A stretch of DNA of 18,923 nt from Chloroflexota bacterium (GCA_024223125.1 JAAEOP010000684.1:1-18923); one strand, 5' to 3'. Shown: positions 1 to 8,337, numbered from the stretch's first letter. The notes: generated by a model not told the origin, from the letters alone. Program-made: numbers and translations.

Positions 1-1672
1 CAGGCGCAAATGGTTGGACGATATCTTGTATTGTTACCGTAGAAAACATAGGTAAAGTAACCGGGTTATTGTTCGTATCGGCAAAGGCAATAATCGAGTT
101 GCCCCGGTGCATAAAAATTTTATTTTGATAAGGGATCGGGGGATTATTATCTCCGTGATAGCCATTAATCCCATTGATACTCGGCGCACCAAATGAAGCA
201 AAAGACTTCGTATCGCTCATATGGTATTGGTCATTATACCCGGATATTTTTGCTTCTAGATTATAGCTGAAATAACCGCCGCCATTTCCGGTGTGGTTAA
301 GATCAATGGATTCACCAACCCGGTCACAGCAACGATTCCAATAAAGAAGGTTGCCACCCGCTGAATACGCCTGTGGTTCATCTACTGCATTCCAGCCATC
401 ATCCGGTACGCTGATAAAAGGCGTATCTATTTTCCACCCACTGATATGTCCCCCGGCGATCCAGGTATCGGAATAAAAATTGTTTGATTGATAGATGACG
501 TCATCGCCACCGACAACTGGTGGATAACGAGTACCACTATGCGTACCCACCCAAAGAATGGGTGCATACTCCAGATTATTGTCATTGTCAAAATCATACG
601 TAATTTCGTTCCCAGTGGCTCTATCTAAAACAAAGTATGTGCGACGCCATGGTTTGGCTTCTAAATATTCAGTTACGGCCGTTGTGCTGCCATTAGCCGT
701 TACATTAGGTTTGCTCATGTCAATGGTTGCTGTGCCAGATGCCCAATCTCCCGGTTCAAACCCGGCAACTCCAGGTAATGTTTTGCGCGGGTCGTCCTTG
801 TGATTGGGGTATACGTCATCTAGTTCTAATTGAGTGATCTGCTTGCCACCGCCCGGCCGAATATTTGTCCGATAATTATTACTGCCGGCAAAGATAACGC
901 GATCTTGATAAATGACCGGCCACCATGATTGAAAGCCAGCGCCTGGTAATTTAGACGACTGCCAGACAACTGAACCATCAGTAGCATTGAGCGCATAAGC
1001 ATAGCTGTCTTCTGAGGCAAAAAACAAAACGTCATCTTTATAAGCGGCCGAAAACAAAACAGGACCGCCCGTTTTATATTTCCAATCCAGTTGTCCTGTG
1101 GCAGCGTCAACAGCATAAAAATATCCATCTCGATTGCCGGCATACACCACGCCATTCACAACCAAAGGGTTGGTTTGATACCCGGCTTTGGCCTCTTCAA
1201 ATGTCCAAAGCCCCTGACCGGTGGTGGCATCAATTGCATGTAATTTGCGATCCAACCCGCCCACATAAACAACCCCATTGGCAACGGTTGGTGAATGTCC
1301 CAACGGCATTTCCGTTGGATATACCCACCCTTCAGCGCCAGTGTCGGCATCTAATGTATATAATCCTTTAGCAGTGGAAATATATAGCGTCCCATTGACG
1401 GCAATTATCTGAACTTTCTGCGAAATATATGGTTCAATGGGCTTATACCAGAGCGGGTCTAACGACCCTCTGACTTCTTCTGGTGTCCATGACGTTCTTT
1501 CAGGATTTCCACCAGCCATAGGCCAACTGTTTTCATTAGCCAGTTGAGACAAATCCGCTTCTGCATCAACCGGAATCAATGATGAGGAAGATAGGTCGAC
1601 CGATTGAGCTTGTGTAGATACAACAATTAATAATAGGAAAGAAATAAGTAAAACAAGAATTTTTCGCATCAT
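1..1672 (-). CDS. Exported PQQ-like beta-propeller repeat protein (C-terminus cut by window edge)
   Basis: The reading frame is open from an ATG at 1672 to base 1 (557 codons), so the C-terminus is missing. The product starts with a signal peptide (residues 1 to about 22, a hydrophobic run ending in TQAQ). A short stretch with the motif NSWPMAGGNPERT (48-60) follows; this motif is common ahead of PQQ-like propellers. At least three blades are visible at about 91-240, each ending in a D-A-x-T-G-x-x-x-W pattern (DADTGAEGW, DATTGQGLW, DAATGQLDW, then NATDGSVVW). The second half is less regular, with an Asp/Asn-rich loop DFDNDNNLE near residue 358 and a Cys-Cys pair near 440. Propellers of this type usually bind partners or build scaffolds; a catalytic role with PQQ is not shown. 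A GAGG motif lies 3 nt before the first ATG and 6 nt before a second adjacent ATG (1669), so either start is possible. The gene is divergent from the glycosyltransferase. Confidence 0.88.
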   Translation of the reverse strand, partial: MMRKILVLLISFLLLIVVSTQAQSVDLSSSSLIPVDAEADLSQLANENSWPMAGGNPERTSWTPEEVRGSLDPLWYKPIEPYISQKVQIIAVNGTLYISTAKGLYTLDADTGAEGWVYPTEMPLGHSPTVANGVVYVGGLDRKLHAIDATTGQGLWTFEEAKAGYQTNPLVVNGVVYAGNRDGYFYAVDAATGQLDWKYKTGGPVLFSAAYKDDVLFFASEDSYAYALNATDGSVVWQSSKLPGAGFQSWWPVIYQDRVIFAGSNNYRTNIRPGGGKQITQLELDDVYPNHKDDPRKTLPGVAGFEPGDWASGTATIDMSKPNVTANGSTTAVTEYLEAKPWRRTYFVLDRATGNEITYDFDNDNNLEYAPILWVGTHSGTRYPPVVGGDDVIYQSNNFYSDTWIAGGHISGWKIDTPFISVPDDGWNAVDEPQAYSAGGNLLYWNRCCDRVGESIDLNHTGNGGGYFSYNLEAKISGYNDQYHMSDTKSFASFGAPSINGINGYHGDNNPPIPYQNKIFMHRGNSIIAFADTNNNPVTLPMFSTVTIQDIVQPFAP

Positions 1673-2078
1673 TTACCTCTTCTTGACGCTGTACCCCAAT
1701 TCTTTGGATGGCCCATTAATATTGAGTATTAACCATCCATATTGGTTAGCAAAGCCTATGTTTCCACCTGAAATCATCATTGTGCATTGTCTGGTTTTGT
1801 GTTGGGGATATTTATAGGGGAGCGATGATACGATTATAGACAACACACATGAAAACAACCAAAATGATATTTATACTACTAAACAGTCCCAGGCGAAGCG
1901 CTTATTATATTCATCTGCTTATTCTGCTTTAATCGGGAAGTATCCTAGCAATCCCCAAATCCATGCACAATAGTCCCTTTGGGCCATTGCCCCATAGTGC
2001 TGTAAGCCGGGTAGTAAGTGATCGTTAGTATAGTCAGGCAAGATATTTTAGCAATATTTATGGTAATTGAGTGGACTT
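1673..2078. other. Divergent intergenic region, no gene recognised
   Basis: This 406-base AT-rich spacer separates two divergent genes and should hold both promoters. I see no convincing -35/-10 pair. Short inverted repeats occur at 1716-1732 (TTAATA/TATTAA around TTGAG) and 1731-1747 (AACCA/TGGTT). The small open frames in it lack a good ribosome site and resemble no family I know. Confidence 0.5.
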
Positions 2079-3338
2079 ATGAAGATATTATTTGTGGCCC
2101 CATATGTTCCTAACCTTGTCCGTGTACGGCCGTATAACTTCATACGCTCTCTGTCTAACCGAGGACACCAGGTAACGCTCCTGACACCCTGGACAAACGA
2201 GCAGGACCAAGCTGATATAGAGCATTTGCAACCGATTTGCCACCACATCATTTCCGCACATATTTCTCAACTGCGTTCACTTTGGAACTGTGTACAAGTC
2301 ATTCCTACACACAAACCCTTTCAAAGCGTCTTCTCCTGGCTGCCCGCTCTTACCTCCCTGGTCAACCCCGCCGATTATGATGTTGTCCATGTAGAGCATT
2401 TACGTGGCTCACGCTATGGACTTCATTTTAAGACCCACACTACCCTGCCAGTTGTCTGGGACAGTGTAGATTGCATTACCCACTTGTTTGATCAGGCTGT
2501 GACCCAAAGTGCAGATTTTGTGCGTCGTTGGCGCAGCCGCATGGATTTAGCCCGAACAGCAAAATATGAAGCCTGGGCAGTGAATCAATTCAATCAAGTT
2601 TTAGTCACATCCAAAGTAGATAAAGGGGAGCTGCTGCATTTAAGCCACACGCCAGATGCGCCCATTTCAGTTGTACCCAATGGGGTGGATTTAGATTATT
2701 TTAAACCAGACACGGCCGTTACCCGCCAACTGACCACCCTCATCGTTAGTGGCAAAATGAGCTACCATGCCAACATCGCCATGGTACGACACCTGGTACA
2801 CAATATCATGCCCCTGGTCTGGCAGCAACGAGCCGACATAAACTTATGGATTGTCGGTAAAGACCCCATCAGTGAAATCCGCAGCCTGAGCGCCCATCCA
2901 CACATTACAGTCACCGGAACCGTCCCTGACCTGCCACCCTATATTAACCAGGCTGCTATTGCCGTAGCCCCCATCACCTACAATGCGGGCATACAAAATA
3001 AAATCTTAGAAGCAATGGCCTGCGGTACACCTGTAGTCACCACACCACAAGCTATTTCCGCACTGGATTTAGTTCCTGGTAAAGATTTGCTGGTAGCTGA
3101 CGGGCCAAAAGCTTATGCTCAGGCTATTTTAGAATTGTTGGCTAATCCTCAAAAATCGGCACAAGTAGGAGTTAACGGCCGTCGCTACGTAGAAATCAAC
3201 CACAATTGGGGCCATATTGCCCAGCAGCTAGAAACAATTTACCGTCAATCCATCAGCGCCCAAACCGCCGTTAACAACGGTCGTCAATCCCCCATCGCCC
3301 CCTTAAATGAACAATTGATACAAGAGGCAACAAATTAG
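2079..3338 (+). CDS. GT4-family glycosyltransferase, exopolysaccharide type
   Basis: The 419-residue product is a GT-B fold sugar transferase that would move a nucleotide-activated sugar onto a lipid-linked or growing glycan on the cytoplasmic side. The N-terminus MKILFVAPYVP with RVRPYNFIRSLSNRGHQVTLLT (about 15-36) is the acceptor-side Rossmann half. The VVPNGVDLDYF hinge is at 198-208, GKMSYHAN at 225-232, LWIVGKDP at 256-263, and the donor-binding region GIQNKILEAMACGTPVV at 304-320 has the expected acidic residue E311. Overall it resembles the sugar transferases found with PEP-CTERM/EpsH-type exopolysaccharide systems (from memory of the family). I chose the ATG at 2079; an in-frame TTG at 2067 would add four residues. 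A weak GAGTGG lies just upstream. The Wzz/kinase gene follows 107 bases later on the same strand, consistent with one polysaccharide locus. The sugar donor cannot be told from sequence. Confidence 0.9.
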   Translation: MKILFVAPYVPNLVRVRPYNFIRSLSNRGHQVTLLTPWTNEQDQADIEHLQPICHHIISAHISQLRSLWNCVQVIPTHKPFQSVFSWLPALTSLVNPADYDVVHVEHLRGSRYGLHFKTHTTLPVVWDSVDCITHLFDQAVTQSADFVRRWRSRMDLARTAKYEAWAVNQFNQVLVTSKVDKGELLHLSHTPDAPISVVPNGVDLDYFKPDTAVTRQLTTLIVSGKMSYHANIAMVRHLVHNIMPLVWQQRADINLWIVGKDPISEIRSLSAHPHITVTGTVPDLPPYINQAAIAVAPITYNAGIQNKILEAMACGTPVVTTPQAISALDLVPGKDLLVADGPKAYAQAILELLANPQKSAQVGVNGRRYVEINHNWGHIAQQLETIYRQSISAQTAVNNGRQSPIAPLNEQLIQEATN

Positions 3339-3347
3339 CGCCTCTTG
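3321..3347 (+). other. Hairpin straddling the glycosyltransferase stop codon
   Basis: CAAGAGGC (3321-3328) and GCCTCTTG (3340-3347) form a perfect 8-bp stem around an 11-nt loop that contains the TAG stop. Flanking AATTG/CAATT could extend it past a small internal loop. No T-tract follows, so it is more likely an RNA-stability or attenuation element than a strong terminator. The downstream kinase gene begins about 100 bases later. Confidence 0.4.
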
Positions 3348-3445
3348 AATACAATTAAGGGGAAATATGGTTGCAACTTTGTTGTTCTTATTAGAAGCTA
3401 TCCTTGCAAAATCTGTTCAGAATTCATGATCATGAGAGTATATAA

Positions 3446-5104
3446 ATGGAAATAAAAGATTATCTTGCTCCACTACTTAAATGGTGGTGGCTCATTCTGA
3501 TAGCCACATTAATCGCTGGTGGCTCCAGCTATCTGGCAGCCAAACAACAATCATCTGTCTACCGCACCTCCACCAAGCTAATTATTGGCAACACCATTGA
3601 TAACCCCAACCCCTCGTCCAGTGAATTATTTCTAAGCCAGCAGTTAGCCTCAACCTATGTTGATTTAGCCCGCCAAGACTCTGTTCTCGACGCCACCATG
3701 GAAGCGTTAGAGGTTGAATGGCTGCCAACAATAAACGTCTTTCAACCCAACAACTCTTACATCATCGAAATCTTAGTAATCGCCCAAAATCCCGCCTTTG
3801 CCCAGACTGTTGCCAATGAACTAGCCCAGCAGCTTATATTACGCAGCCCCACCAGCCAGGAACAAAGTCAGGAACGGCAGGAATTCATCAATCGCCAGCT
3901 TGATGACTATGAAGCTGCTATCACAGAAACACAGACTCAACTGGCAATAAAAAATGAAGAGTTAGGTACACTGGTGAGCGCCCGCGAAATTGCTAATCTC
4001 CAAACTGAAATACAAACTTTAGAGAATAATCTGCAAAATTTTCAATCAAATTATGCCCTGCTCTTACAAAGTACAGAAAGGGGAGCCACAAATACGATTC
4101 GTGTGTTAGAAGCGGCCGCTTTACCCAAATCCCCGGTTGATCCTAATAACACCATGTCTATTCTGACCGCGGCTGGTATTGGGTTCGTGCTAGCCGTATC
4201 GGCCGCTTACATACTAGAATACTTGGATGACACCGTAAAAACACCCGCCCATATTAAAAGATTAACCAATCTACCTACTTTGGCCGGTATTGCCAAAATC
4301 TCCAATCCTGACGAGCAGCTTATAACTTTGAAGGAGCCGCGCTCACCCATCTCTGAGGCATTTCGAGTGCTGCGTACAGGCATCCAATTTGCCGCTATAG
4401 ATAAACCGATGCGCTCTATCATCGTAACCGGGGGCACACCGGGCGTGGGTAAAACAACAATTTCTTCAAATCTAGCAATTATTTTAGCCCAGGCTGGCAA
4501 CCGTGTTTTGTTAATAGATGGGGACTTACGTAAGCCCAAGCAACATGAGCTTTTTAATGTGCCCAATTCACGCGGTCTAACCAATTTATTGCTATTTTAT
4601 GATAAGGCCAAGGAAGACGGCCGTTTACAGCAACTCGTTGAAAAAGCAGTGCATACTTCTTCCATAAATGAATTAGAAATTCTAACTTCTGGCCCTATCC
4701 CCCCCAATCCTTCCGAATTATTGGGGTCAGCTACGATGAAAGAGTTAATGACGTATCTATTGCAAGAATATGATTATCTCATCTTCGATTCACCGCCTAT
4801 TTTGGCCGTCACAGATGCCATTATTTTAAGCACCCAGGTTGATGCCACCTTACTGGTTATTCGTACTAACAAGAGCCGCAAATATCATTTACAACAAGCT
4901 GTGCAACAGTTGCAGGATGTACATGCTAATATTATCGGCTGTGCTCTAAATTCTATTTCTCGTCGCAGTGAAGCTTATGGCGCTTATTACTACTATGCTC
5001 ATTCCTCACATTACGGGTCGGAACAATCATCATCTGATGGTGATGACAACCAAGAAAACAGACCCGACGTTAAGAAACGAAGATTATTACCAGGTCGTCA
5101 GTAG
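3446..5104 (+). CDS. Polysaccharide co-polymerase / BY-type tyrosine kinase (Wzz-CpsD fusion)
   Basis: The 552-residue inner-membrane protein would set chain length and phosphorylate itself during exopolysaccharide assembly. The Wzz domain starts at residue 1, with a first membrane helix at about 13-31. A Gln/Glu-rich coiled coil spans about 136-207, and a Pro-rich stretch leads into a second helix at 236-257. The cytoplasmic kinase follows: EPRSPISEAFRVLRT (297-311), Walker A GGTPGVGKTT (329-338), Walker A' LLIDGDLRKP (355-364) and Walker B LIFDSPP (445-451). The tail has a tyrosine cluster (Y511, Y514-517, Y523), the usual autophosphorylation site, and then a basic end. Having transporter-like and kinase halves in one chain matches the Wzc/BY-kinase layout rather than the split CapA/CapB form. 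There is a GAGAGT a few bases before the ATG. It pairs with the upstream glycosyltransferase; no flippase or polymerase gene is present here. Confidence 0.93.
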   Translation: MEIKDYLAPLLKWWWLILIATLIAGGSSYLAAKQQSSVYRTSTKLIIGNTIDNPNPSSSELFLSQQLASTYVDLARQDSVLDATMEALEVEWLPTINVFQPNNSYIIEILVIAQNPAFAQTVANELAQQLILRSPTSQEQSQERQEFINRQLDDYEAAITETQTQLAIKNEELGTLVSAREIANLQTEIQTLENNLQNFQSNYALLLQSTERGATNTIRVLEAAALPKSPVDPNNTMSILTAAGIGFVLAVSAAYILEYLDDTVKTPAHIKRLTNLPTLAGIAKISNPDEQLITLKEPRSPISEAFRVLRTGIQFAAIDKPMRSIIVTGGTPGVGKTTISSNLAIILAQAGNRVLLIDGDLRKPKQHELFNVPNSRGLTNLLLFYDKAKEDGRLQQLVEKAVHTSSINELEILTSGPIPPNPSELLGSATMKELMTYLLQEYDYLIFDSPPILAVTDAIILSTQVDATLLVIRTNKSRKYHLQQAVQQLQDVHANIIGCALNSISRRSEAYGAYYYYAHSSHYGSEQSSSDGDDNQENRPDVKKRRLLPGRQ

Positions 5105-5136
5105 CGTCCTTTTCTAAAAAACAAGCGTCCTATAAT

Positions 5137-5180
5137 GAGATTAGAAGATGGAGAAATTTAATCTCCCCATCTCCAATCTC
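5137..5180. terminator. Bidirectional hairpin between convergent genes
   Basis: GAGATT (5137-5142) pairs with AATCTC (5175-5180), and inner segments GATGG/CCATC and AGA/TCT continue the stem around AATTTAA, with small bulges. It lies between the convergent kinase and lysE-type genes. T-rich sequence follows on the plus strand near 5191-5201. The arms consist of the same simple unit (ATCTCCA) that recurs inside the gene at 16347-16388, so this may be a dispersed repeat serving as terminator. Confidence 0.5.
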
Positions 5181-5193
5181 AAAACGGCCGTCT

Positions 5194-5829
5194 TTATTTT
5201 TTGTCTGTACCACTAACGGCCGTTAACACCCCCAACAAAATATAAATCGTCCCTGCAAAATATCGTTGTGATCGCAAAAAACCCATATTTCCTCTGAGCC
5301 AATTACCTACTGTCCCCGCCAAAACTGCATAAACAGAATCACTTAACAACCCCATCACAATAAAAATCACCCCTAAAATCAACATTTGTGTGGTAACAGA
5401 CCCACTTTGCGGATTCACAAATTGCGGTAAAAAAGCAAAGAAGAACAAAGCCGTTTTAGGATTCAGCACATTGATAACAACCCCCTGGTAAAAAATACGG
5501 GATAATGTTTTGGGTGTTGTCGCTTCCCCTTCATAAACATTATCCTTTTCCAGCAGCTTCCGTACTCCCAAATAAACCAAGTAAACAGCTCCTAGATACT
5601 TAACCACAGAAAAAGCCACGGCCGACGAAACCAGAATAGCCGAAAGCCCTATCGCTGCCGCCGCTACATGAAAAAATGTACCGACACCCACTCCCCATAC
5701 AGAAACAATGCCCGCCATACGTCCCTGATCAATGCTGCGGGCCACAATATACAACACGGCCGGCCCAGGCGTAATAAGCAACACGGCCGCCGCCACAAAA
5801 AACAATGTCAATGCTGACCAATCCATCAT
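5194..5829 (-). CDS. LysE/RhtB family amino-acid exporter
   Basis: The 211-residue integral membrane protein belongs to the LysE/RhtB translocator family, which exports amino acids or related metabolites using the proton gradient. Family signatures are the TPGPAVLYIVAR stretch at about 20-31 after the first helix, the Gly-rich second helix GVGVGTFFHVAAAAIG (46-61), and the highly conserved NVLNPKTALFFFAFLPQFV region at 120-138. About six hydrophobic segments are visible, and the length is typical (about 200-215). A strong GGAGGT precedes two adjacent ATGs (5829 and 5826); spacing slightly favours the second. It lies 75 bases downstream of trpA on the same strand and may be co-transcribed with it. 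The substrate cannot be assigned. Confidence 0.9.
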   Translation of the reverse strand: MMDWSALTLFFVAAAVLLITPGPAVLYIVARSIDQGRMAGIVSVWGVGVGTFFHVAAAAIGLSAILVSSAVAFSVVKYLGAVYLVYLGVRKLLEKDNVYEGEATTPKTLSRIFYQGVVINVLNPKTALFFFAFLPQFVNPQSGSVTTQMLILGVIFIVMGLLSDSVYAVLAGTVGNWLRGNMGFLRSQRYFAGTIYILLGVLTAVSGTDKK

Positions 5830-5904
5830 AAAACCTCCAAGTCTACTTACATACTTGCTACTTTTGATTGGGTTTTGACATCCATTTTCCCGTCTGAAAC
5901 CTAG

Positions 5905-6717
5905 TTATTTTGATAATGCTGCTTGCAACGATTGTATGTAAGCTGCGGCCGCTACCGGTTTATTCGTGTCGGCCGTATCAGCTGCATTAATAAGAGCGCT
6001 GCCCACAATTACCCCATCTACCAAAGTTCCCACGGATTGTGCCTGTTCGGGGGTACTGATGCCAAAACCGACGGCCAGGGGCACGGCCGTTTTCACTCGC
6101 ACCCGGTCTACAAAATCTGATACATCCAACTTCACTTGCTTACGCGCCCCGGTAACGCCGGTTAGGCTAACCATATAAATGAATCCCTGCGCCCGACTGA
6201 CTACCATCTCTATCCGGGCTGGATTGCTGGTGGGGGCTAAGAAGTGAATTAGACATAAACCGACCTCGGCCGCTAACTGCTCCAGTTCTCCCGCTTCTTC
6301 CGGCGGCAGGTCAGGCACAATAAACCCATCAGCGCCGGCCGCGGCCGCATCCCGTACATACTCGGCTAAACCATAAGCCAAAATAGGATTAAAATAGCCC
6401 ATCAAGATGAAGGGAATTTGTATGCCACGGTCACGCAGTTCGTGTACCATTTCCAGACAAGCAGCGCTGGTCGTGCCATTTTCCAATGCTTTTTGGGTAC
6501 TGTGCTGGATGGTGGGACCGTCGGCCAGGGGATCGCTAAAGGGAACGCCCAATTCCAGCAAATCGCTGTACGGGGCGATGGCTTCAATGATGTCCAGACA
6601 GGTGTGGCGGTCAGGGTAGCCCAATGTGAAGTAGGGCATGAGGGCGGCGGTTTGGGTTTGTAAGGCTTTGTCAAAAGCAGCGCTGATATGGTCACGGCCG
6701 TATATTTGTTGCGTCAT
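5905..6717 (-). CDS. trpA: Tryptophan synthase alpha subunit
   Basis: The 270-residue product cleaves indole-3-glycerol phosphate to indole and glyceraldehyde-3-phosphate; indole is normally channelled to the beta subunit TrpB. It is a TIM barrel of normal length. The two catalytic acids are present: E55 in LLELGVPFSDP and D66 in LADGPTIQ, matching Glu49 and Asp60 of the enteric enzyme. Other family blocks are PFILMGYFNP (102-111), FIVPDLPPEE (132-141), SLTGVTG (184-190) on the mobile loop, and the phosphate-binding VGFGIS (216-221) and DGVIVGSA (234-241). AGAGGT about 7 nt upstream supports the ATG at 6717. No trpB or other trp gene is adjacent, so the operon is either dispersed or lies elsewhere. 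The gene is divergent from the hydrolase lipoprotein. Confidence 0.97.
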   Translation of the reverse strand: MTQQIYGRDHISAAFDKALQTQTAALMPYFTLGYPDRHTCLDIIEAIAPYSDLLELGVPFSDPLADGPTIQHSTQKALENGTTSAACLEMVHELRDRGIQIPFILMGYFNPILAYGLAEYVRDAAAAGADGFIVPDLPPEEAGELEQLAAEVGLCLIHFLAPTSNPARIEMVVSRAQGFIYMVSLTGVTGARKQVKLDVSDFVDRVRVKTAVPLAVGFGISTPEQAQSVGTLVDGVIVGSALINAADTADTNKPVAAAAYIQSLQAALSK

Positions 6718-6809
6718 CTGTTTAACCTCTTTTAACCTGAGTTGGTTATATTTTCTGCTACTATACCCAGAATTGTGTTGATCTAAAAACGAAAAGGAGT
6801 AATCATGTC

Positions 6810-7736
6810 ATGACCATTCAACTGAAACGAATCGGAATTTTACTTTTTATTCTGCTGGCAGCTTGCAGCGTGAGTACGGAACCGGCGGCAGTTGAGGAAA
6901 CGGCCGTTCCCCTCAGACCCATTCCTACTGCCACTACACCAGCCACAGAAACGGCCGTGCGCCCCACACCCACCGATGAACCTGAACCCACTGCCATACC
7001 ACCAACCGACACACCTACAGACACCCCCGAGCCAACAGTAGAAGAAGTGGAAGCAGAAACAGAAGAAGTAGAAAAGGAAACGGCCGACGCCACCACCCAA
7101 GATGTCACCATTCCCGGTGCAGACGGTCTGGAAATTCAGGGCATATTATGGCTGCCGGGGGACAATGAATCCATTCCTGGCGTCATTTTACTGCACATGT
7201 TAGGTAGCAATCGCGGCAGTTGGCAACCGTCTAGATTGCCAGACCTGCTGTCAGAAAACGGTTACGCAGTTTTAGCAATTGACATGCGCGGGCATGGAGA
7301 AACAGGAGGCAGCCCGGATTGGACATTGGTAGAAGAAGATTTGCAATTGGTTCATGAATATTTTGCCGGGTTGAATGAGGTAGATAAGGGAGCTACAGCC
7401 GTCGTTGGCGCCAGCATTGGCGGTAACATGGCCTTGATTGCAGGGGCCAATCTTCCAGCAATCAACGCCGTTGTATTACTGTCGCCGGGATTAGATTATC
7501 GAGGCGTTACAACCGAAGACCATATAGAAGAGTATGGCTCGCGGCCTATCTTCATTGCCGCCAGCGAAGAGGACAGCTATGCGGCCGATTCATCCCGCAC
7601 CCTACAAGAACTGGCCCAGGGCAAAGCTGAACTAACGCTGTACAATGGAGCTGGACATGGAACCAATATGTTCTCGTCCCAACCAGAATTGGCTGAGGCC
7701 ATATTGGCCTGGTTGAATACGCACGTTCAACATTAA
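6810..7736 (+). CDS. Membrane-anchored alpha/beta-hydrolase lipoprotein
   Basis: The 308-residue product has a lipoprotein signal with lipobox LAAC, giving a lipidated Cys19. A Thr/Pro/Glu-rich low-complexity linker (about 20-97) would hold the enzyme off the membrane. The alpha/beta-hydrolase domain spans about 98-306. It has an oxyanion-hole region LLHMLGSNR (127-135), the DMRGHGET block (158-165), nucleophile elbow GASIGG with Ser202, a likely acid near Asp255 (SEEDSY) and His283 in GAGHGT. It resembles dienelactone hydrolase/esterase-type relatives; the natural substrate (ester or peptide) is unknown. AAGGAG lies 10 nt before the ATG at 6810. An ATG at 6805 runs into a stop after two codons and cannot be used. 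The linker carries three CGGCCG palindromes, read mostly as Thr-Ala. The gene precedes yccF on the same strand. Confidence 0.88.
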   Translation: MTIQLKRIGILLFILLAACSVSTEPAAVEETAVPLRPIPTATTPATETAVRPTPTDEPEPTAIPPTDTPTDTPEPTVEEVEAETEEVEKETADATTQDVTIPGADGLEIQGILWLPGDNESIPGVILLHMLGSNRGSWQPSRLPDLLSENGYAVLAIDMRGHGETGGSPDWTLVEEDLQLVHEYFAGLNEVDKGATAVVGASIGGNMALIAGANLPAINAVVLLSPGLDYRGVTTEDHIEEYGSRPIFIAASEEDSYAADSSRTLQELAQGKAELTLYNGAGHGTNMFSSQPELAEAILAWLNTHVQH

Positions 7737-7743
7737 TGTAGCC

Positions 7744-7780
7744 CGAACATCCTTGTTTGGACATCGAATAAGGATGTTCG
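7744..7780 (+). terminator. Perfect 11-bp hairpin between the hydrolase gene and the yccF-type gene
   Basis: CGAACATCCTT (7744-7754) and AAGGATGTTCG (7770-7780) are exact reverse complements around a 15-nt loop. It begins 7 nt after the hydrolase stop and ends 7 nt before the ribosome site of the next gene. Only a weak ATTTA follows, so termination would be partial; an attenuator or mRNA-protecting role is also possible. Confidence 0.45.
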
Positions 7781-7797
7781 ATTTACTAGGAGAAACA

Positions 7798-8172
7798 ATG
7801 ATTAGTTTTTTAGGCAACTTAATCTGGCTTATTTTTGGCGGCTTTTTGGCCGCTGCAGGATACATATTGGGGGGATTGCTGCTGTGTTTGACTATTGTCG
7901 GCATCCCTTTTGGCATTCAATCTATTAAACTGGGGTTAGCTACTCTGGCCCCGTTTGGCAAGCGTATTGAGCGCCAAGATCGGTCTGACGCCGGTTATAT
8001 TTTTCTGTTCATGGACGTAATCTGGCTGCTGCTGTTTGGTTGGGAAATTGCCATAGCTCACCTAGTTGGCGGGGTGGCCTTAGCGATCACGATTATTGGC
8101 TTCCCCCTGGCGCTGCAACATTTCAAGTTGGTTCCGGTGGCTTTAATGCCTTTCCATTACCGACTGGAATAG
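7798..8172 (+). CDS. YccF-domain small inner-membrane protein
   Basis: The 124-residue membrane protein has two copies of the YccF motif. The first runs from LIWLIFGGFLAAAGYILGG through LTIVGIPFGIQSIKLGLATLAPFGKRIE (to about 58). The second runs from DVIWLLLFGWEIAIAHLVGG through ITIIGFPLALQHFKLVPVALMPF. This internal duplication is normal for the family, whose molecular role is not established. I start at the ATG at 7798, which has AGGAGA at a good distance; a longer in-frame ATG at 7753 would start inside the hairpin and add 15 atypical residues. The gene follows the hydrolase lipoprotein with a hairpin in between, and faces the META lipoprotein gene convergently. Confidence 0.88.
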   Translation: MISFLGNLIWLIFGGFLAAAGYILGGLLLCLTIVGIPFGIQSIKLGLATLAPFGKRIERQDRSDAGYIFLFMDVIWLLLFGWEIAIAHLVGGVALAITIIGFPLALQHFKLVPVALMPFHYRLE

Positions 8173-8276
8173 ATGCATTTTTACTTCACGGCCGTTACCT
8201 GCTACAACAACATAAACGTACAAAAATCCTCGTTGTAAACTAATTGGACTGTAGCAAAAAGCTCAAAAAGCCGGTA

Positions 8277-8317
8277 AGGAAGAAACGGACAATCGTCTAG
8301 AAAATCCGTTCCTTCCT
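8277..8317. terminator. Hairpin terminator between convergent genes
   Basis: GGAAGAAACGGA (8278-8289) and TCCGTTCCTTCC (8305-8316) form a 12-bp stem with one mismatch around a 15-nt loop; an A-T pair extends it by one on each side. Read on the minus strand it is soon followed by two T-runs (complement of 8256-8270), as expected for a terminator of the META lipoprotein gene. It may also stop plus-strand transcripts from the yccF-type gene. Confidence 0.55.
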
Positions 8318-8337
8318 CTATCCTCTGCTGCCACTTG

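Noticed and set aside
558..1350. Several open frames on both strands within the propeller gene
   Set aside because: They overlap a continuous 557-codon frame with a signal peptide and clear repeat motifs, and look like no known protein.
1673..1858. 61-codon minus-strand frame in the divergent spacer
   Set aside because: No ribosome site, no recognisable motif, and it sits where the promoter of the propeller gene is expected.
4207..4584. 125-codon frame antisense to the BY-kinase gene
   Set aside because: It mirrors the Walker A region of a well-supported kinase; composition is that of a shadow frame.
6818..7111. Ser/Gly/Val-rich and Cys/Phe-rich frames antisense to the hydrolase linker
   Set aside because: Low-complexity shadows of the Thr/Pro-rich linker; no independent start signal.
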